Source: Streptomyces fradiae ATCC 10745 = DSM 40063
GTDB lineage: Bacteria; Actinomycetota; Actinomycetes; Streptomycetales; Streptomycetaceae
Assembly (NCBI RefSeq): GCF_008704425.1
Contig: NZ_CP023696.1
Span: 4,690,501-4,754,500, forward strand
DNA: 64,000 nucleotides
Reading direction: 5' to 3'
The notes under the pieces: model-generated
Databases searched by the model: none
What the model was told of the DNA's origin: nothing
The model's input: the letters and a program-made list of their open reading frames with translations, nothing else
Shown here: positions 1 through 8,491 of the stretch, piece after piece
Layout: every line of letters starts with the position of its first letter
Numbering within the stretch: the stretch's first letter is position 1
Program-made: the position numbers and the translations under genes

Positions 1-2
1 TC

Positions 3-860
3 CCGCAGGCCCTCCTGCCGGACGCGCCCCCGGCGGCGGGCCCCCCGGCGGTGGCCATCGCGGAGGGGTACGGGACGGTCTCCCTGCCGGGCTCGGTCGC
101 GGAGGCCAACTCCAACGACCTCCAGGCCCGCCGGGGCACCACCGAGGCGCCCGCGGTGACGGGGGCGCCCGCGGAGGGCGCGGCCCCGGCGGCGGAGCCC
201 GTGGAGTCCGTACGGGAGGACGTCCCCGGGACCGATGCCGGGGAGCCGCAGGCGGAGCGGGCCGAGGACACCGAGGGCCAGCGGGACCCGGAGGACCCGG
301 AGGACCAGCGGGACCCGGAGGGCCAGCGGGACCCGGAGGACCCGGAGGAGGAGGCCGAGGACCACGCCGCCGCCCGCGACGACGTGGACACCGCCCCCGA
401 CGGGCTCCCCGCGCACGAGACGACCCTCCAGGTGCGGCTGCCCGCGCCCGGTGGGGAGGAGGAGCACGCCCGCGCCGCCGACGCCGGCCCCGCCGGGCAG
501 CGGGTCACCGACAAGGGCCTGCCGAAGCGGACGCCCCGCGTCGTCGACGCCGGGGCACCCCGCGCCGAACGCGGCGGCGGGGTGAACGCCGAGGAGCTGC
601 GCCGCCGCCTCGGCGGCTTCCACCGGGGCGCCCAGGAAGGCCGGCGCGACGCCGAGGCCGAGATCGCGGGCACCGCCGACACGGGCACGGCCGACACGCG
701 CACGGCCGACACGCGTACGACCGACGCGCGCACGGCCGACACGGGCAAGGCCGACACGGGTAAGGCCGATCCCCGCACGGTGGACGCGCGTGCGGCCGGC
801 CCGCGTACGGAAGAGGCGGCACCAGGAACGGGGGACACAGTCGAGGAGGCACACCCTTGA
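3..860 (+). CDS. cvnA: Conservon sensor kinase CvnA, C-terminal tail only (gene runs in from the left edge)
   Basis: The reading frame is open from base 3 with no start, so only the C-terminal tail is here. It is a long Pro/Ala/Glu/Asp-rich segment carrying GLPKRTPR, a motif typical of the C-terminal end of Streptomyces CvnA (nitrate-sensor-like) histidine kinases. In conservons CvnA is the membrane sensor that assembles with CvnB, CvnC and CvnD on the cytosolic face. The tail holds two repeat blocks: degenerate acidic (RDPED/EGQ) repeats at about 280-350, and Thr-Ala-Asp pentapeptide repeats at about 664-770. The stop overlaps the TTG start of cvnB. The kinase domain lies outside the window, so the identification rests on the motif and on the cvnBCD neighbours. 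Confidence 0.8.
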   Translation, partial: PQALLPDAPPAAGPPAVAIAEGYGTVSLPGSVAEANSNDLQARRGTTEAPAVTGAPAEGAAPAAEPVESVREDVPGTDAGEPQAERAEDTEGQRDPEDPEDQRDPEGQRDPEDPEEEAEDHAAARDDVDTAPDGLPAHETTLQVRLPAPGGEEEHARAADAGPAGQRVTDKGLPKRTPRVVDAGAPRAERGGGVNAEELRRRLGGFHRGAQEGRRDAEAEIAGTADTGTADTRTADTRTTDARTADTGKADTGKADPRTVDARAAGPRTEEAAPGTGDTVEEAHP

Positions 861-1384
861 GTCCGACGACCGGCACAGGCACCCAAGGACTGAGCAGCGA
901 GGCACGCAACCTGCACTGGCTGCTGGGCAATCTCGTGGAGGAGGTGCCTGGCGTCCGGTCGGTCGCCGTGGTCTCGTCGGACGGCCTGCTCCTGCTCTCG
1001 TCCGACCCCGACGCGGCGAGGACCGCACCGGGCGTGGACGGCGCCGCGGACGCCCGCACCGGCGGCGCCCCGGCCCGGCCGCGCGGCCCGCGGGGCTCCA
1101 GCGCGGACCTCGCGACCATCGTGTCCGGGATCGCCAGCCTCACCATCGGCGCCGCCCGGCTGCTGGACGCCGGCGCCGTCAAGCAGACGATGGTCGCCAT
1201 GGAGGAGGGCAGCGTCTTCGTCATGTCGATCAGCGACGGCTCGCTCCTCGGCGTGCACGCCGCGCCCGACTGCGACATGAGCGTCATCGCGTACCACATG
1301 GCCCTCTTCGTCGGCCGCGCCGGACACGTCCTCACCCCGGAACTCCGCAGCGAGCTGCGCCAGTCCATGGAGGGCGGACGATGA
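857..1384 (+). CDS. cvnB: Conservon Roadblock/LC7-domain protein CvnB
   Basis: A 175-aa Roadblock/LC7-fold protein (GAP-like partner of the conservon GTPase). The N-terminus runs ARNLHWLLGNLVEEVPGV then VAVVSSDGLLLLSSD, the usual start of the Roadblock fold in CvnB. The helix-strand core continues to about residue 165. An Ala/Gly/Arg-rich insert at about residues 55-78 is longer than I would expect. The start is TTG at 857, overlapping the cvnA stop as TTGA, with a GAGGAGG ribosome binding site about 7 nt upstream. The stop overlaps the cvnC ATG as ATGA, so the four cvn genes look translationally coupled. Known conservons form a membrane complex resembling eukaryotic G-protein systems. Confidence 0.9.
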   Translation: MSPTTGTGTQGLSSEARNLHWLLGNLVEEVPGVRSVAVVSSDGLLLLSSDPDAARTAPGVDGAADARTGGAPARPRGPRGSSADLATIVSGIASLTIGAARLLDAGAVKQTMVAMEEGSVFVMSISDGSLLGVHAAPDCDMSVIAYHMALFVGRAGHVLTPELRSELRQSMEGGR

Positions 1385-1791
1385 CGGCCCTGTCCGCGAA
1401 GCTGCCGGTGCGCGGCGAGGGCCGCCGGCCCGCGCGCGTCCGCCCGTACTCGCTGACCGGTGGACGGACCCGGTTCGGGCACGTCCTGCTGGTGGAGACG
1501 TTCGTCGCGGCCCCCGCCGGGGCCGCCGCGTCCGACGCGGCCGAGGGGCGGACCGCCCGGCCCGCCGGGCGGGTCATGCCCGAGATGCGGGCCATCGTCC
1601 AGGTGTGCCGCCGCATGCGGACGGTCGCCGAGGTGTCCGCGCTGCTGAGGATGCCGCTGGGGGTCGTCCGGGTGCTCATCAGCGACCTGGCCGACCAGGG
1701 AAAGCTCCGTGTGTACGGGACCGGGCACGGCACCGGGCATCCCGACCGCGCACTGCTGGAAAGGGTGCTGAGTGGACTTCGCCGTCTCTGA
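1381..1791 (+). CDS. cvnC: Conservon DUF742 protein CvnC
   Basis: A 136-aa DUF742 protein. The sequence RVRPYSLTGGRTR near residues 19-31 is the family signature. The C-terminal half (about 65-136) looks like a winged-helix unit, with the VAEVSALLRMPLGVVRVLISDL stretch typical of the family. The start is ATG at 1381, overlapping the cvnB stop. The 3' end overlaps the GTG start of cvnD by 20 nt. Its role is as a structural or adaptor subunit of the conservon complex; no enzymatic motif is visible. Confidence 0.9.
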   Translation: MTALSAKLPVRGEGRRPARVRPYSLTGGRTRFGHVLLVETFVAAPAGAAASDAAEGRTARPAGRVMPEMRAIVQVCRRMRTVAEVSALLRMPLGVVRVLISDLADQGKLRVYGTGHGTGHPDRALLERVLSGLRRL

Positions 1792-2386
1792 CCTGCCGGA
1801 CGAGGAGGTACTCGCACCCTGGCAGCTCGACCAGGAGCGGGCGCCCATCGCCACCAAGGTCGTCGTCGCGGGCGGCTTCGGCGTGGGGAAGACCACCTTC
1901 GTCGGGTCGGTCTCCGAGATCACCCCGCTGCGCACCGAGGCCCTGATGACCCGCGCCAGCGAGGACACCGACGACCTCTCGGCCACCCCGGACAAGGTCA
2001 CCACCACCGTCGCGATGGACTTCGGGCGGGTCACGCTCGACGACGACCTCGTCCTGTACCTGTTCGGCACGCCGGGCCAGGAGCGGTTCTGGTTCATGTG
2101 GGACGACCTGGTGCGGGGCGCGATCGGCGCGGTCGTCATGGCCGACACGCGGCGGCTCACCGACTGCTTCGCCGCGCTGGACTACTTCGAGAGCTGCGGT
2201 CTGCCGTACGTGGTGGCCGTCAACCACTTCGAGGGGACCACGCGGTACGAGGCCGAGGACGTGCGGGACGCGCTGACCGTCCCCGCCGACGTCCCCATCG
2301 TGATCATGGACGCGCGGGAACGGTTCACCGTGGTGGAGTCGCTGCTCGCCCTGGTCACGCGGGCGCTGGAGAAGACCCCCGCCTGA
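1772..2386 (+). CDS. cvnD: Conservon small GTPase CvnD
   Basis: A 204-aa Ras-like NTP-binding protein. The P-loop is GGFGVGKTTFV at about residues 33-43, followed by the SEITPLRTEALMT segment that is near-invariant in conservon GTPases. A GTPGQERFWFMW switch II segment lies at about 97-108. The usual NKxD is replaced by AVNHFEG, a normal variation in this family. It should cycle GTP/GDP at the membrane with CvnB as partner. The GTG start at 1772 lies inside cvnC, so expression is probably coupled. It closes the conservon; a flavin monooxygenase-like gene follows after 230 nt. Confidence 0.92.
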   Translation: MDFAVSDLPDEEVLAPWQLDQERAPIATKVVVAGGFGVGKTTFVGSVSEITPLRTEALMTRASEDTDDLSATPDKVTTTVAMDFGRVTLDDDLVLYLFGTPGQERFWFMWDDLVRGAIGAVVMADTRRLTDCFAALDYFESCGLPYVVAVNHFEGTTRYEAEDVRDALTVPADVPIVIMDARERFTVVESLLALVTRALEKTPA

Positions 2387-2616
2387 CGGCCGATGGCCCG
2401 CCGCCCCCGCCCGACGGCCGCGTCCCGCGGGGGCGGCCCGCCCTCCCCTCCTTGCTGGTCCGGGTCCCGGTCCCCGCCCCGGTCCCGGACCCACCGCCGC
2501 CCGCCGAACCGCCGTCCCGCCGGACCCACATCCCGGCCGTCCCGCCGTCCCGCCGTCCCCGCCGTCCCCGCCGACCGCGCCGCCCGCGGCGCCCCAGTGA
2601 AAAGAGGCCCTTCTCG

Positions 2617-3852
2617 ATGCGCCAGATACTCATCGTCGGAGCCGGCCAGTCCGGTCTCCAGCTCGCGCTCGGTCTCCAGGCGCACGGATACGACGTCACC
2701 CTGATGTCGAACCGCACGGCCGACGAGATCCGCTACGGGCGCGTCATGTCGACGCAGTGCATGTTCCACACCGCGCTCCAGCACGAGCGGGACCTCGGCC
2801 TGAACTTCTGGGAGCCGCAGGCGCCGCGCATCGAGGGCCTCGGCATCTCGGTCGCGGGCCCGGAGGGCGCCCGCGCGGTCGACTGGGTGGGCCGCCTCGA
2901 CGGCTACGCCCAGTCCGTCGACCAGCGGGTGAAGATGGCCGGCTGGATGGACACGTTCGCGCAGCGCGGCGGTCGGCTCGTCATCCACGGCGCGGCCGTG
3001 TCGGACCTGGACTTCTTCGCCCGCACCTACGACCTGGTCCTCGTCGCGGCGGGCAAGGGCGAGCTGGTGTCGATGTTCGAGCGGGACGCGGAGCGGTCCC
3101 CGTTCAGCGAGCCGCAGCGCGCGCTCGCCGTCGCCTACGTGCACGGGATGGGCCCGCGCCCCGAGCACCCCGACTTCGACGCGGTCCGCTGCAACCTGGT
3201 GCCCGGGGTGGGCGAGCTGTTCGTGATGCCGACGCTCACCACGAGCGGGCGCGCGGACATCCTCTTCTGGGAGGGCCTTCCCGGGGGGCCGCTCGACGTG
3301 TTCCGGGGCGTCAAGGACCCGGCGGAGCACCTGGCGCTGACGCTGCGGCTGATGGAGCGCTTCACGCCGTGGGAGTACGCCCGCGCCACCGGGGTGGAGC
3401 TGACCGACGCGGGCGGCACCCTCGCCGGGCGGTACGCGCCGACCGTGCGCAAGCCCGTCGGGCGCCTCCCCGGCGGCGGCGCCGTGCTCGGCGTCGCCGA
3501 CGTGGTGGTCGCCAACGACCCGATCACGGGACAGGGCTCGAACTCGGCCGCCAAGTGCGCCGCGAGCTACCTGGCCTCCATCCTGGAGCACGGCGACCGG
3601 CCGTTCGACGAGGAGTGGATGCGGGCCGCGTTCGACCGGTACTGGGACACCGCCCGGCACGTCACCAAGTGGACCAACGCCATGCTCGGCGCCCCGCCGG
3701 AGCACGTGCTGCGGCTCATCGGCGCGGGCCAGGAACTCCCGGCCGTGGCCCACCGCTTCGCGAACGGCTTCGACGACCCGGCCGACTTCGAGGACTTCCT
3801 CTACGACCCGGCGAAGACGGACGCCTTCCTGGAGACCGCGGCCAAGGCCTGA
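2617..3852 (+). CDS. StyA-like FAD-dependent monooxygenase (styrene/indole monooxygenase family)
   Basis: A 411-aa flavoprotein. The N-terminal Rossmann motif ILIVGAGQSGLQLALGL (residues 4-20) binds FAD. A substrate-binding domain similar to styrene monooxygenase oxygenase subunits occupies the middle. The C-terminal FAD motif VVVANDPITGQGSNSAAKCA is characteristic of the StyA family. Such enzymes epoxidise or hydroxylate with reduced FAD supplied by a separate reductase; no reductase (StyB) gene is seen nearby. The ATG at 2617 follows a purine-rich AAAGAGG site about 6 nt upstream. The gene follows the conservon in the same direction; some known conservons carry a cytochrome P450 at this position, so a redox output of the complex is a reasonable inference. 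Confidence 0.85.
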   Translation: MRQILIVGAGQSGLQLALGLQAHGYDVTLMSNRTADEIRYGRVMSTQCMFHTALQHERDLGLNFWEPQAPRIEGLGISVAGPEGARAVDWVGRLDGYAQSVDQRVKMAGWMDTFAQRGGRLVIHGAAVSDLDFFARTYDLVLVAAGKGELVSMFERDAERSPFSEPQRALAVAYVHGMGPRPEHPDFDAVRCNLVPGVGELFVMPTLTTSGRADILFWEGLPGGPLDVFRGVKDPAEHLALTLRLMERFTPWEYARATGVELTDAGGTLAGRYAPTVRKPVGRLPGGGAVLGVADVVVANDPITGQGSNSAAKCAASYLASILEHGDRPFDEEWMRAAFDRYWDTARHVTKWTNAMLGAPPEHVLRLIGAGQELPAVAHRFANGFDDPADFEDFLYDPAKTDAFLETAAKA

Positions 3853-3939
3853 CGCGGAACGGGGGCCCGGCCGGGCCGGACCGTCACGGGCCGGCCGGAC
3901 CGGACCGCCACGGGGCCCGGCCGGACCCCACCCGGCCGG

Positions 3940-5079
3940 CTACGCCCCGCCGCCCACCTCGGCGGCGCCCCCGCCCGCCGGAGCGCCCGCCCCGGTACCC
4001 CCGCCCACCCCCGCCGGCGGGGTGTACGAGGCGAGGGGCGGGGCGCCGGCGTCGGGGCGCACGGCCCCCAGGACCGGGAGCGCGGCGAGCGGGGACACCG
4101 CCACGGCGGCGCCCGGACGCGGGACGTGCACGACCCGGCCGCCGCCCGCGTACAGCGCCACGTGCGTGGCCTCCGGGTAGTAGACGACCAGGTCGCCGGG
4201 GCGCAGCGACCGCAGCGGCACCGCCGGGAGGGTCCGCCACTGCTCCCCGCTGGTGCGCGGCACCGGCCTGCCGGCCTCCGCCCAGGCCCGCGAGACCAGC
4301 CCCGAGTCGTCGAACGCGCCGGGGCCCGACGCGCCCGCCCCGTACGGCTTGCCGAGCTGCCCGGTGGCGTACGCGACGGCCTCGGCGCCCTGTGCGGACG
4401 GGGCCCCCTCCCCGGCGGGCCCCGCCTCGCCCAGCAGGTCGCTCTGGGCCCGCGCGGTCTGGTCGCGCTCCAGGGCGGCCAGCTCCGTGAGCCGCTGCGG
4501 GGGCAGCCCGGCCAGGGCGGCCTCGACCTCCCGCAGGGCGGCCAGGGCGTCGTCGCGGGCCCGCTGCCGCGCGGCGATCAGCTCCTGGTTGCGCTCCAGG
4601 GCCCGGCGCGCCGCGGTCGCCATCGCGTCCGCCTGCCGCGCGCCGCCCCGCAGCCGGGCCACCGTCGCCGCCTGCTCCCGTGCGAGGCGCCGCAGCAGCA
4701 GCGCCTCGTCCAGGGCGTGTTCCGGGTCGCCGGCGAAGAGCAGCCGAAGGGCGGGGGAGAAGCCGCCGCGCCCCTGGTACTGGGCCCTGGCCAGCCGTCC
4801 GGCGGCGTCCCGGGCCGCCGCCAGCGCGTCGCGGGTGCGGGTCAGGTGCCCGCCGAGCCGCCGCACCTCGGCGGTCTGCGCGGCCAGTTCCTCACCGGCG
4901 GCGTTGTAGGTCTCCCCGGCGGCCTCGGCGTCCCGGTAGAGGCGCTGGAGGCGGGTCAGCAGCGCGGAGACGGACTCGCCCTCGGCGCGCGCGGGAGCCG
5001 GCGGCGGTACGGGCCACGGGCCGCCCAGCACGAGGGCGGCGGTGAGCGCGCACACGGCCGCGCTCCTGGGGAACGTCAT
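3940..5079 (-). CDS. Secreted NlpC/P60-domain protein, catalytic Cys position occupied by Asp
   Basis: A 379-aa protein with a signal peptide (about 1-31: short basic start, AVCALTAALVLGG core). A long Ala/Arg/Glu-rich coiled coil follows (about 35-220). The NlpC/P60 domain is at about 232-345 with a Pro/Gly/Ala tail. This is the architecture of actinobacterial RipA/RpfB-type peptidoglycan endopeptidases. The ATG at 5079 is chosen for its GGAGGT site and the signal sequence; the frame is open upstream without coding character. The usual FDCSGLV nucleophile motif reads FDDSGLV (codon 4306-4308, residue 258), while the catalytic-His strand (THVALYAGG) is kept. As read, the protein should lack cysteine peptidase activity and may be a binding or regulatory pseudoenzyme. 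Confidence 0.85.
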   Translation of the reverse strand: MTFPRSAAVCALTAALVLGGPWPVPPPAPARAEGESVSALLTRLQRLYRDAEAAGETYNAAGEELAAQTAEVRRLGGHLTRTRDALAAARDAAGRLARAQYQGRGGFSPALRLLFAGDPEHALDEALLLRRLAREQAATVARLRGGARQADAMATAARRALERNQELIAARQRARDDALAALREVEAALAGLPPQRLTELAALERDQTARAQSDLLGEAGPAGEGAPSAQGAEAVAYATGQLGKPYGAGASGPGAFDDSGLVSRAWAEAGRPVPRTSGEQWRTLPAVPLRSLRPGDLVVYYPEATHVALYAGGGRVVHVPRPGAAVAVSPLAALPVLGAVRPDAGAPPLASYTPPAGVGGGTGAGAPAGGGAAEVGGGA

Positions 5080-5294
5080 GGCACCACCTCCGTTCGACCG
5101 GGAGATGATGACTCGTCGGACAAGTCGAAGAAACGACGAACATCCGGAACGGTCCGAACGGCCGAACGCGTTCACCGTGCCGGGGCCGGGACGGCCACCC
5201 CGCCGGCTCGCGGCACCCGGGCCACACCACCCCGAACGGCCCGCGCCCCGCACCCACCCCGGCCGCAAGGCGCACCCACCCCGACCCTCAACCC

Positions 5295-5585
5295 TTACCC
5301 AGCCCCCTTACCCCCCTCGCCCCCCGGCCCGGACCAGGGCCACTTGAGGGCGCGCCGCTCGCGGCCGGCGGGCTCGTACGCGTACTTCCAGCCCCGCTGG
5401 AGCCCGAGGCGCTTCGTGTGGCCGGCCGGGACGCGCCGGTAGGCGTACACCGTGGGCGGGCCGCCGTCCTCGTTCGGCACGGGCACCTCGTACCACTTCG
5501 GCGGGTGTCCCGTCGGGCCGGTCAGCACCGGCAGGACGCGGCCGTCGAGGGGGCCGCCGGAGAAGGGGGTGTTCTCGCTTCGCAC
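5295..5585 (-). CDS. Small protein of unknown function, conserved-looking
   Basis: A 96-aa protein with no recognised family. It holds a GGPLDGRVLPV start and a VYAYRR/KYAYEP Tyr-rich core, suggesting a small beta-rich soluble domain; the tail is Gly/Lys-rich. It begins just 10 nt before the stop of the convergently placed reading of the next minus-strand gene, so it may be co-transcribed after the TetR gene (5596-6318). Strong codon bias and amino-acid variety support a real gene. Function cannot be assigned from sequence. Confidence 0.7.
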   Translation of the reverse strand: MRSENTPFSGGPLDGRVLPVLTGPTGHPPKWYEVPVPNEDGGPPTVYAYRRVPAGHTKRLGLQRGWKYAYEPAGRERRALKWPWSGPGGEGGKGAG

Positions 5586-5595
5586 CCCACCAGTC

Positions 5596-6318
5596 TCACA
5601 GCAGGTGCGCGGCCCCGCCCACCACGGGCCCCATCCGGCGGGCCAGCGTCCCCACCGGCCCGTCCGGCCGCTCCAGCGCCAGGATGCCCCGCACCACCAG
5701 CGCGGTCTGCGGGTCCGTCGCGGCGGTGGCGGCCAGCAGGGCCACCAGGTGGTCGACGAGCCAGCCGCGCAGCTCCGCCAGGGGAGGGCGCTTGTCCTCG
5801 TCCAGCCAGATCAGCGAGGCGGCCTCGACGGAGGCGATCCAGGTGCGCACCGCCATCCGCAGCCGGGGCCCCGGCTCGGGGACGTCGAAGTGGGCCAGGA
5901 TCTGCTCGGCCGCCGCCCTCCGCACCCCGTCGACGATGGCGGTGGTCTGCGACGTCTCGGCGACGCTGCCGCCGCGTAGGAGCGCCGCGAACCCGGCGTC
6001 GTGCTCGTCCACGAAGGCGAGGTACCGGTCGAGCACCCGCGTCAGCCGCTCGGTGGGCGGCCCCTCGGGCGGCTCCGCGAAGCACAGCTCCAGCCGGTCG
6101 GCGGCCGACCGGAGCGCGGCCTCGTAGAGCTGCTGCTTGCCGCCGGGGAAGTACCGGTACACCAGCGGCCGGGACACCCCCGCGGCCTCCGCGACGTCCT
6201 CCGGCGAGACCTCCTCGGGCGCGCGGTGCGCGAAGAGCGACAGCGCGGCGGTGAGCAGCTGGGCCCGCCGCTCCTCGACACTGAGCCGGCGGTACGCGGG
6301 CGTGGCGGCACGGGTCAT
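5596..6318 (-). CDS. TetR/AcrR-family transcriptional regulator
   Basis: A 240-aa regulator. The N-terminal helix-turn-helix lies at about residues 14-60 with RRAQLLTAALSLFAHRAPEEV and VAEAAGVSRPLVYRYFPGGK, the standard TetR DNA-binding signature (recognition helix SRPLVYRYF). The remainder is an all-helical ligand-binding and dimerisation domain. The ATG at 6318 is taken because the frame upstream has no coding character. It probably represses itself and perhaps the small downstream gene at 5295-5585. No operator was identified with confidence in the 246 nt upstream. Confidence 0.9.
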   Translation of the reverse strand: MTRAATPAYRRLSVEERRAQLLTAALSLFAHRAPEEVSPEDVAEAAGVSRPLVYRYFPGGKQQLYEAALRSAADRLELCFAEPPEGPPTERLTRVLDRYLAFVDEHDAGFAALLRGGSVAETSQTTAIVDGVRRAAAEQILAHFDVPEPGPRLRMAVRTWIASVEAASLIWLDEDKRPPLAELRGWLVDHLVALLAATAATDPQTALVVRGILALERPDGPVGTLARRMGPVVGGAAHLL

Positions 6319-6564
6319 GCCCGCAGCGTAACCCCGACGGGTGTACGAACACCCGCCCCCGACCCCCGCTCCCGACCCCGGCCGGCCCCAGCCACACCGG
6401 CCTTCCGCACGCATGGCCCACCCGCCCGCGCCGGACGCTCCCGCGCCGTTGCCCGCGAGCGGGCGGCCCGGAAGCCCCTGGGAGGCGTGCCGGTGGGGGA
6501 TGACCGGGCGCCCCCTGGAGGGGTGCGGGTTCGTGGCGGCTCCGGGCGCCCGCCCGCCCTCGGG

Positions 6565-7200
6565 TCAGCGGCGGATGAGGCCCAGATCGGTGGCGGTGGC
6601 GACGGCGGCGGTGCGCGAGTCGACACCGAGCTTGGCGTAGATGCGTGCCAGATGGGACTTGACGGTGCCCTCGGTCAGGTGGAGGCGGTCGCCGATGGCC
6701 TGGTTGGACAGGCCGTCGGCGACCAGGGCGAGCACTTCGGTCTCGCGCCGGGTCAGGGCGGTGCCCGGTGTGCGCAGCCGGTTCATCAGCCGGTCCGCGA
6801 CGGTGGGCGCCAGCGTGGTGCGTCCCGTGGCGGCGGTGCGTACGGCTGCGGCCAGTTCCTCGGGCGGGGCGTCCTTGAGGAGGTAGCCGGTGGCGCCCGC
6901 TTCGATGGCGGGGAGGGTGTCGGCGTCGGTGTCGTACGTGGTGACGATCAGCACGCGGGGGGAGCCGGGGCGGGCGGTGATGGCCGCGGTGGCCTCGGCG
7001 CCGTTCATGCCCTTGCCGAACTGGAGGTCCATGAGGACGACGTCGATGCCGCCCTGGGCAGCGCGGGCGACGGCGGCCTCGGCTGTGGCGGCCTCGGCCA
7101 CCACGGTGATGCCGTCCTCGGTCTCCAGTACGGCGCGAAGTCCCGCCCGTACGACGGGGTGGTCGTCGGCCAGGAGCAGGCGGATGGGGGTGTCGGTCAC
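6565..7200 (-). CDS. LuxR/NarL-type response regulator (DesR-like)
   Basis: A 211-aa two-domain response regulator. The receiver domain (about 1-120) shows LLLADDHPVVR (acidic pocket), the phospho-acceptor Asp in DVVLMDLQFG (about residue 57) and the conserved Lys in GYLLKDAPPEEL. The C-terminal LuxR helix-turn-helix (about 145-205) reads LTRRETEVLALVADGLSNQ with EGTVKSHLARIYAKLGV. Its ATG overlaps the stop of the kinase gene (7197-8417) by 4 nt, so the two are a cognate pair. The divergent ABC transporter at 8601-10369 is the likely target. Confidence 0.93.
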   Translation of the reverse strand: MTDTPIRLLLADDHPVVRAGLRAVLETEDGITVVAEAATAEAAVARAAQGGIDVVLMDLQFGKGMNGAEATAAITARPGSPRVLIVTTYDTDADTLPAIEAGATGYLLKDAPPEELAAAVRTAATGRTTLAPTVADRLMNRLRTPGTALTRRETEVLALVADGLSNQAIGDRLHLTEGTVKSHLARIYAKLGVDSRTAAVATATDLGLIRR

Positions 7201-8417
7201 GCGCGGGCCTCGGGCTCGTCATGGGCGGAGGGGGTCAGGGGGAGCTGGGCGGCCAGTGCGGTGCCGTGGCCGGGGGCGGACTCGACGGTGAGGGTGCCAC
7301 CGAGGGCGTGCACGCGGGCGCGCATGGCCGTCAGCCCGAAACCGCCGGCCTCCGGGTCGGGGGCGGGAAGGCGGTCGGGGCGGAAGCCGCCTCCGTCGTC
7401 GACGATGTCCACGGCGACGTGGTCGCCGAGGTAGCTCAGGGTGACCTCGGCGGTGGCGGCCTCGGCGTGGCGGACGGTGTTGGCCAGCGCCGACTGGGCG
7501 ACGCGCAGCAGCGCGACCTCGTGCGCGGTCGTCAGCGGTAGGGGCTCGCCGGTGAGGTGGAAGCGCGCGGTGATCCGATGGCGGATGCTGGTGGTCGCGC
7601 ACAGGCGCTCCAGGGCGCCGGCGAGAGTCGTGCCCTCCAGGGCGGGCGGGGTGAGGGCGGCGACGAAGCGGCGGGCCTCGGCGAGGTCGTCCACGGCGGC
7701 CTGCCGTGCCTGGTCGACGTAGCGGGCGGCGTTCTCCGGTGCGTGCGGCAGGGCGCGTTCGGCAGCGCGCAGCAGGAGCTGGATGCTGGAAAGGCCCTGG
7801 GCGAGGGTGTCGTGGATCTCGCGGGCCAGGCGCTCGCGTTCGGCGAGCACCCCGGCGGCATGCTGCGCGTTGGCCAGATCGGCGCGGGTGGCGGTGAGCT
7901 CTTCGATCAGACGCCTGCGCTGTTCGCTTTCCCGGTACAGGGCCTGGTAGCCCCATACCACCGCGACCGCCACGGCGGCGCCGATGGCCGGCCCGATCGC
8001 CATCGCGGGGCTGAAGGCCCCCTGGTGCGCGGCGAAGCCGGTGATGGCCGTCACCGCGGTGGCCGCCACCGCCGCCAGTCCGGCACGGCGGGACAGCAGG
8101 TGCAGCTGAAGGAAGTACAGCGGGAACGCCACCCACACCCCGTCGGCGGACCGGGTCAGCAGGACCAGCCAGCAGGCGCCCACGGCGGCCAGCCACAGTG
8201 CGGCGGCCCGCCGCGAGCGGCGCACCCGTGGCAGCACAGGACCGGCCGCGTAGATCACGGCGCACGCCGCAGCCGTGGCGGTGATCAGCCCGGCCTGCGG
8301 GTGGTGGTCGACGACGGCCCGGCCGGCGGCCAGCGCGAGCAGGACGACGACCAGCACATGCAGGCACCAGGCCAGCGCGCGGGTGGTGGGGGTCAGGGTG
8401 GGGGCGGTGGAGTTCAC
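7197..8417 (-). CDS. Sensor histidine kinase, NarL/DesK family
   Basis: A 406-aa membrane kinase. The N-terminal half has about five to six hydrophobic helices (residues 15-165) with no large extracellular domain, as in DesK-type intramembrane sensors. HisKA_3 dimerisation follows with the H-box REIHDTLAQGLSSIQ, then an HATPase_c domain with VDIVDDGGGF and GGFGLTAMRARV. The GTG start at 8417 has a GGAGGG site close upstream. It forms a coupled operon with the response regulator and diverges from an FtsX-type ABC exporter, the usual arrangement of systems sensing cell-envelope stress or membrane-active compounds. Confidence 0.93.
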   Translation of the reverse strand: MNSTAPTLTPTTRALAWCLHVLVVVLLALAAGRAVVDHHPQAGLITATAAACAVIYAAGPVLPRVRRSRRAAALWLAAVGACWLVLLTRSADGVWVAFPLYFLQLHLLSRRAGLAAVAATAVTAITGFAAHQGAFSPAMAIGPAIGAAVAVAVVWGYQALYRESEQRRRLIEELTATRADLANAQHAAGVLAERERLAREIHDTLAQGLSSIQLLLRAAERALPHAPENAARYVDQARQAAVDDLAEARRFVAALTPPALEGTTLAGALERLCATTSIRHRITARFHLTGEPLPLTTAHEVALLRVAQSALANTVRHAEAATAEVTLSYLGDHVAVDIVDDGGGFRPDRLPAPDPEAGGFGLTAMRARVHALGGTLTVESAPGHGTALAAQLPLTPSAHDEPEARA

Positions 8418-8459
8418 GGTCCCTCCAGCCTATGGACAAGCCCCCGGTCCCGGCCTCCA

Positions 8460-8491
8460 CCGAAAGTTGCAACCGGTGTGCCGCCTTTCGG
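8460..8491. promoter_or_regulatory. 7-bp dyad in the divergent DesKR-like / ABC promoter region
   Basis: CCGAAAG (8460-8466) and CTTTCGG (8485-8491) form a perfect inverted repeat with an 18-nt spacer in the 183-nt region between the kinase and the ABC permease genes. Its position suits an operator for the neighbouring LuxR-type regulator. A transcript hairpin cannot be excluded. Confidence 0.4.

Noticed and set aside
505..2160. Minus-strand frame antisense to the conservon
   Set aside because: Antisense of cvnA-cvnD, which carry recognisable family motifs in the plus frames.
5080..5268. N-terminal extension of the NlpC/P60 gene
   Set aside because: The internal ATG at 5079 has GGAGGT and begins a proper signal peptide; the extension has no coding character.
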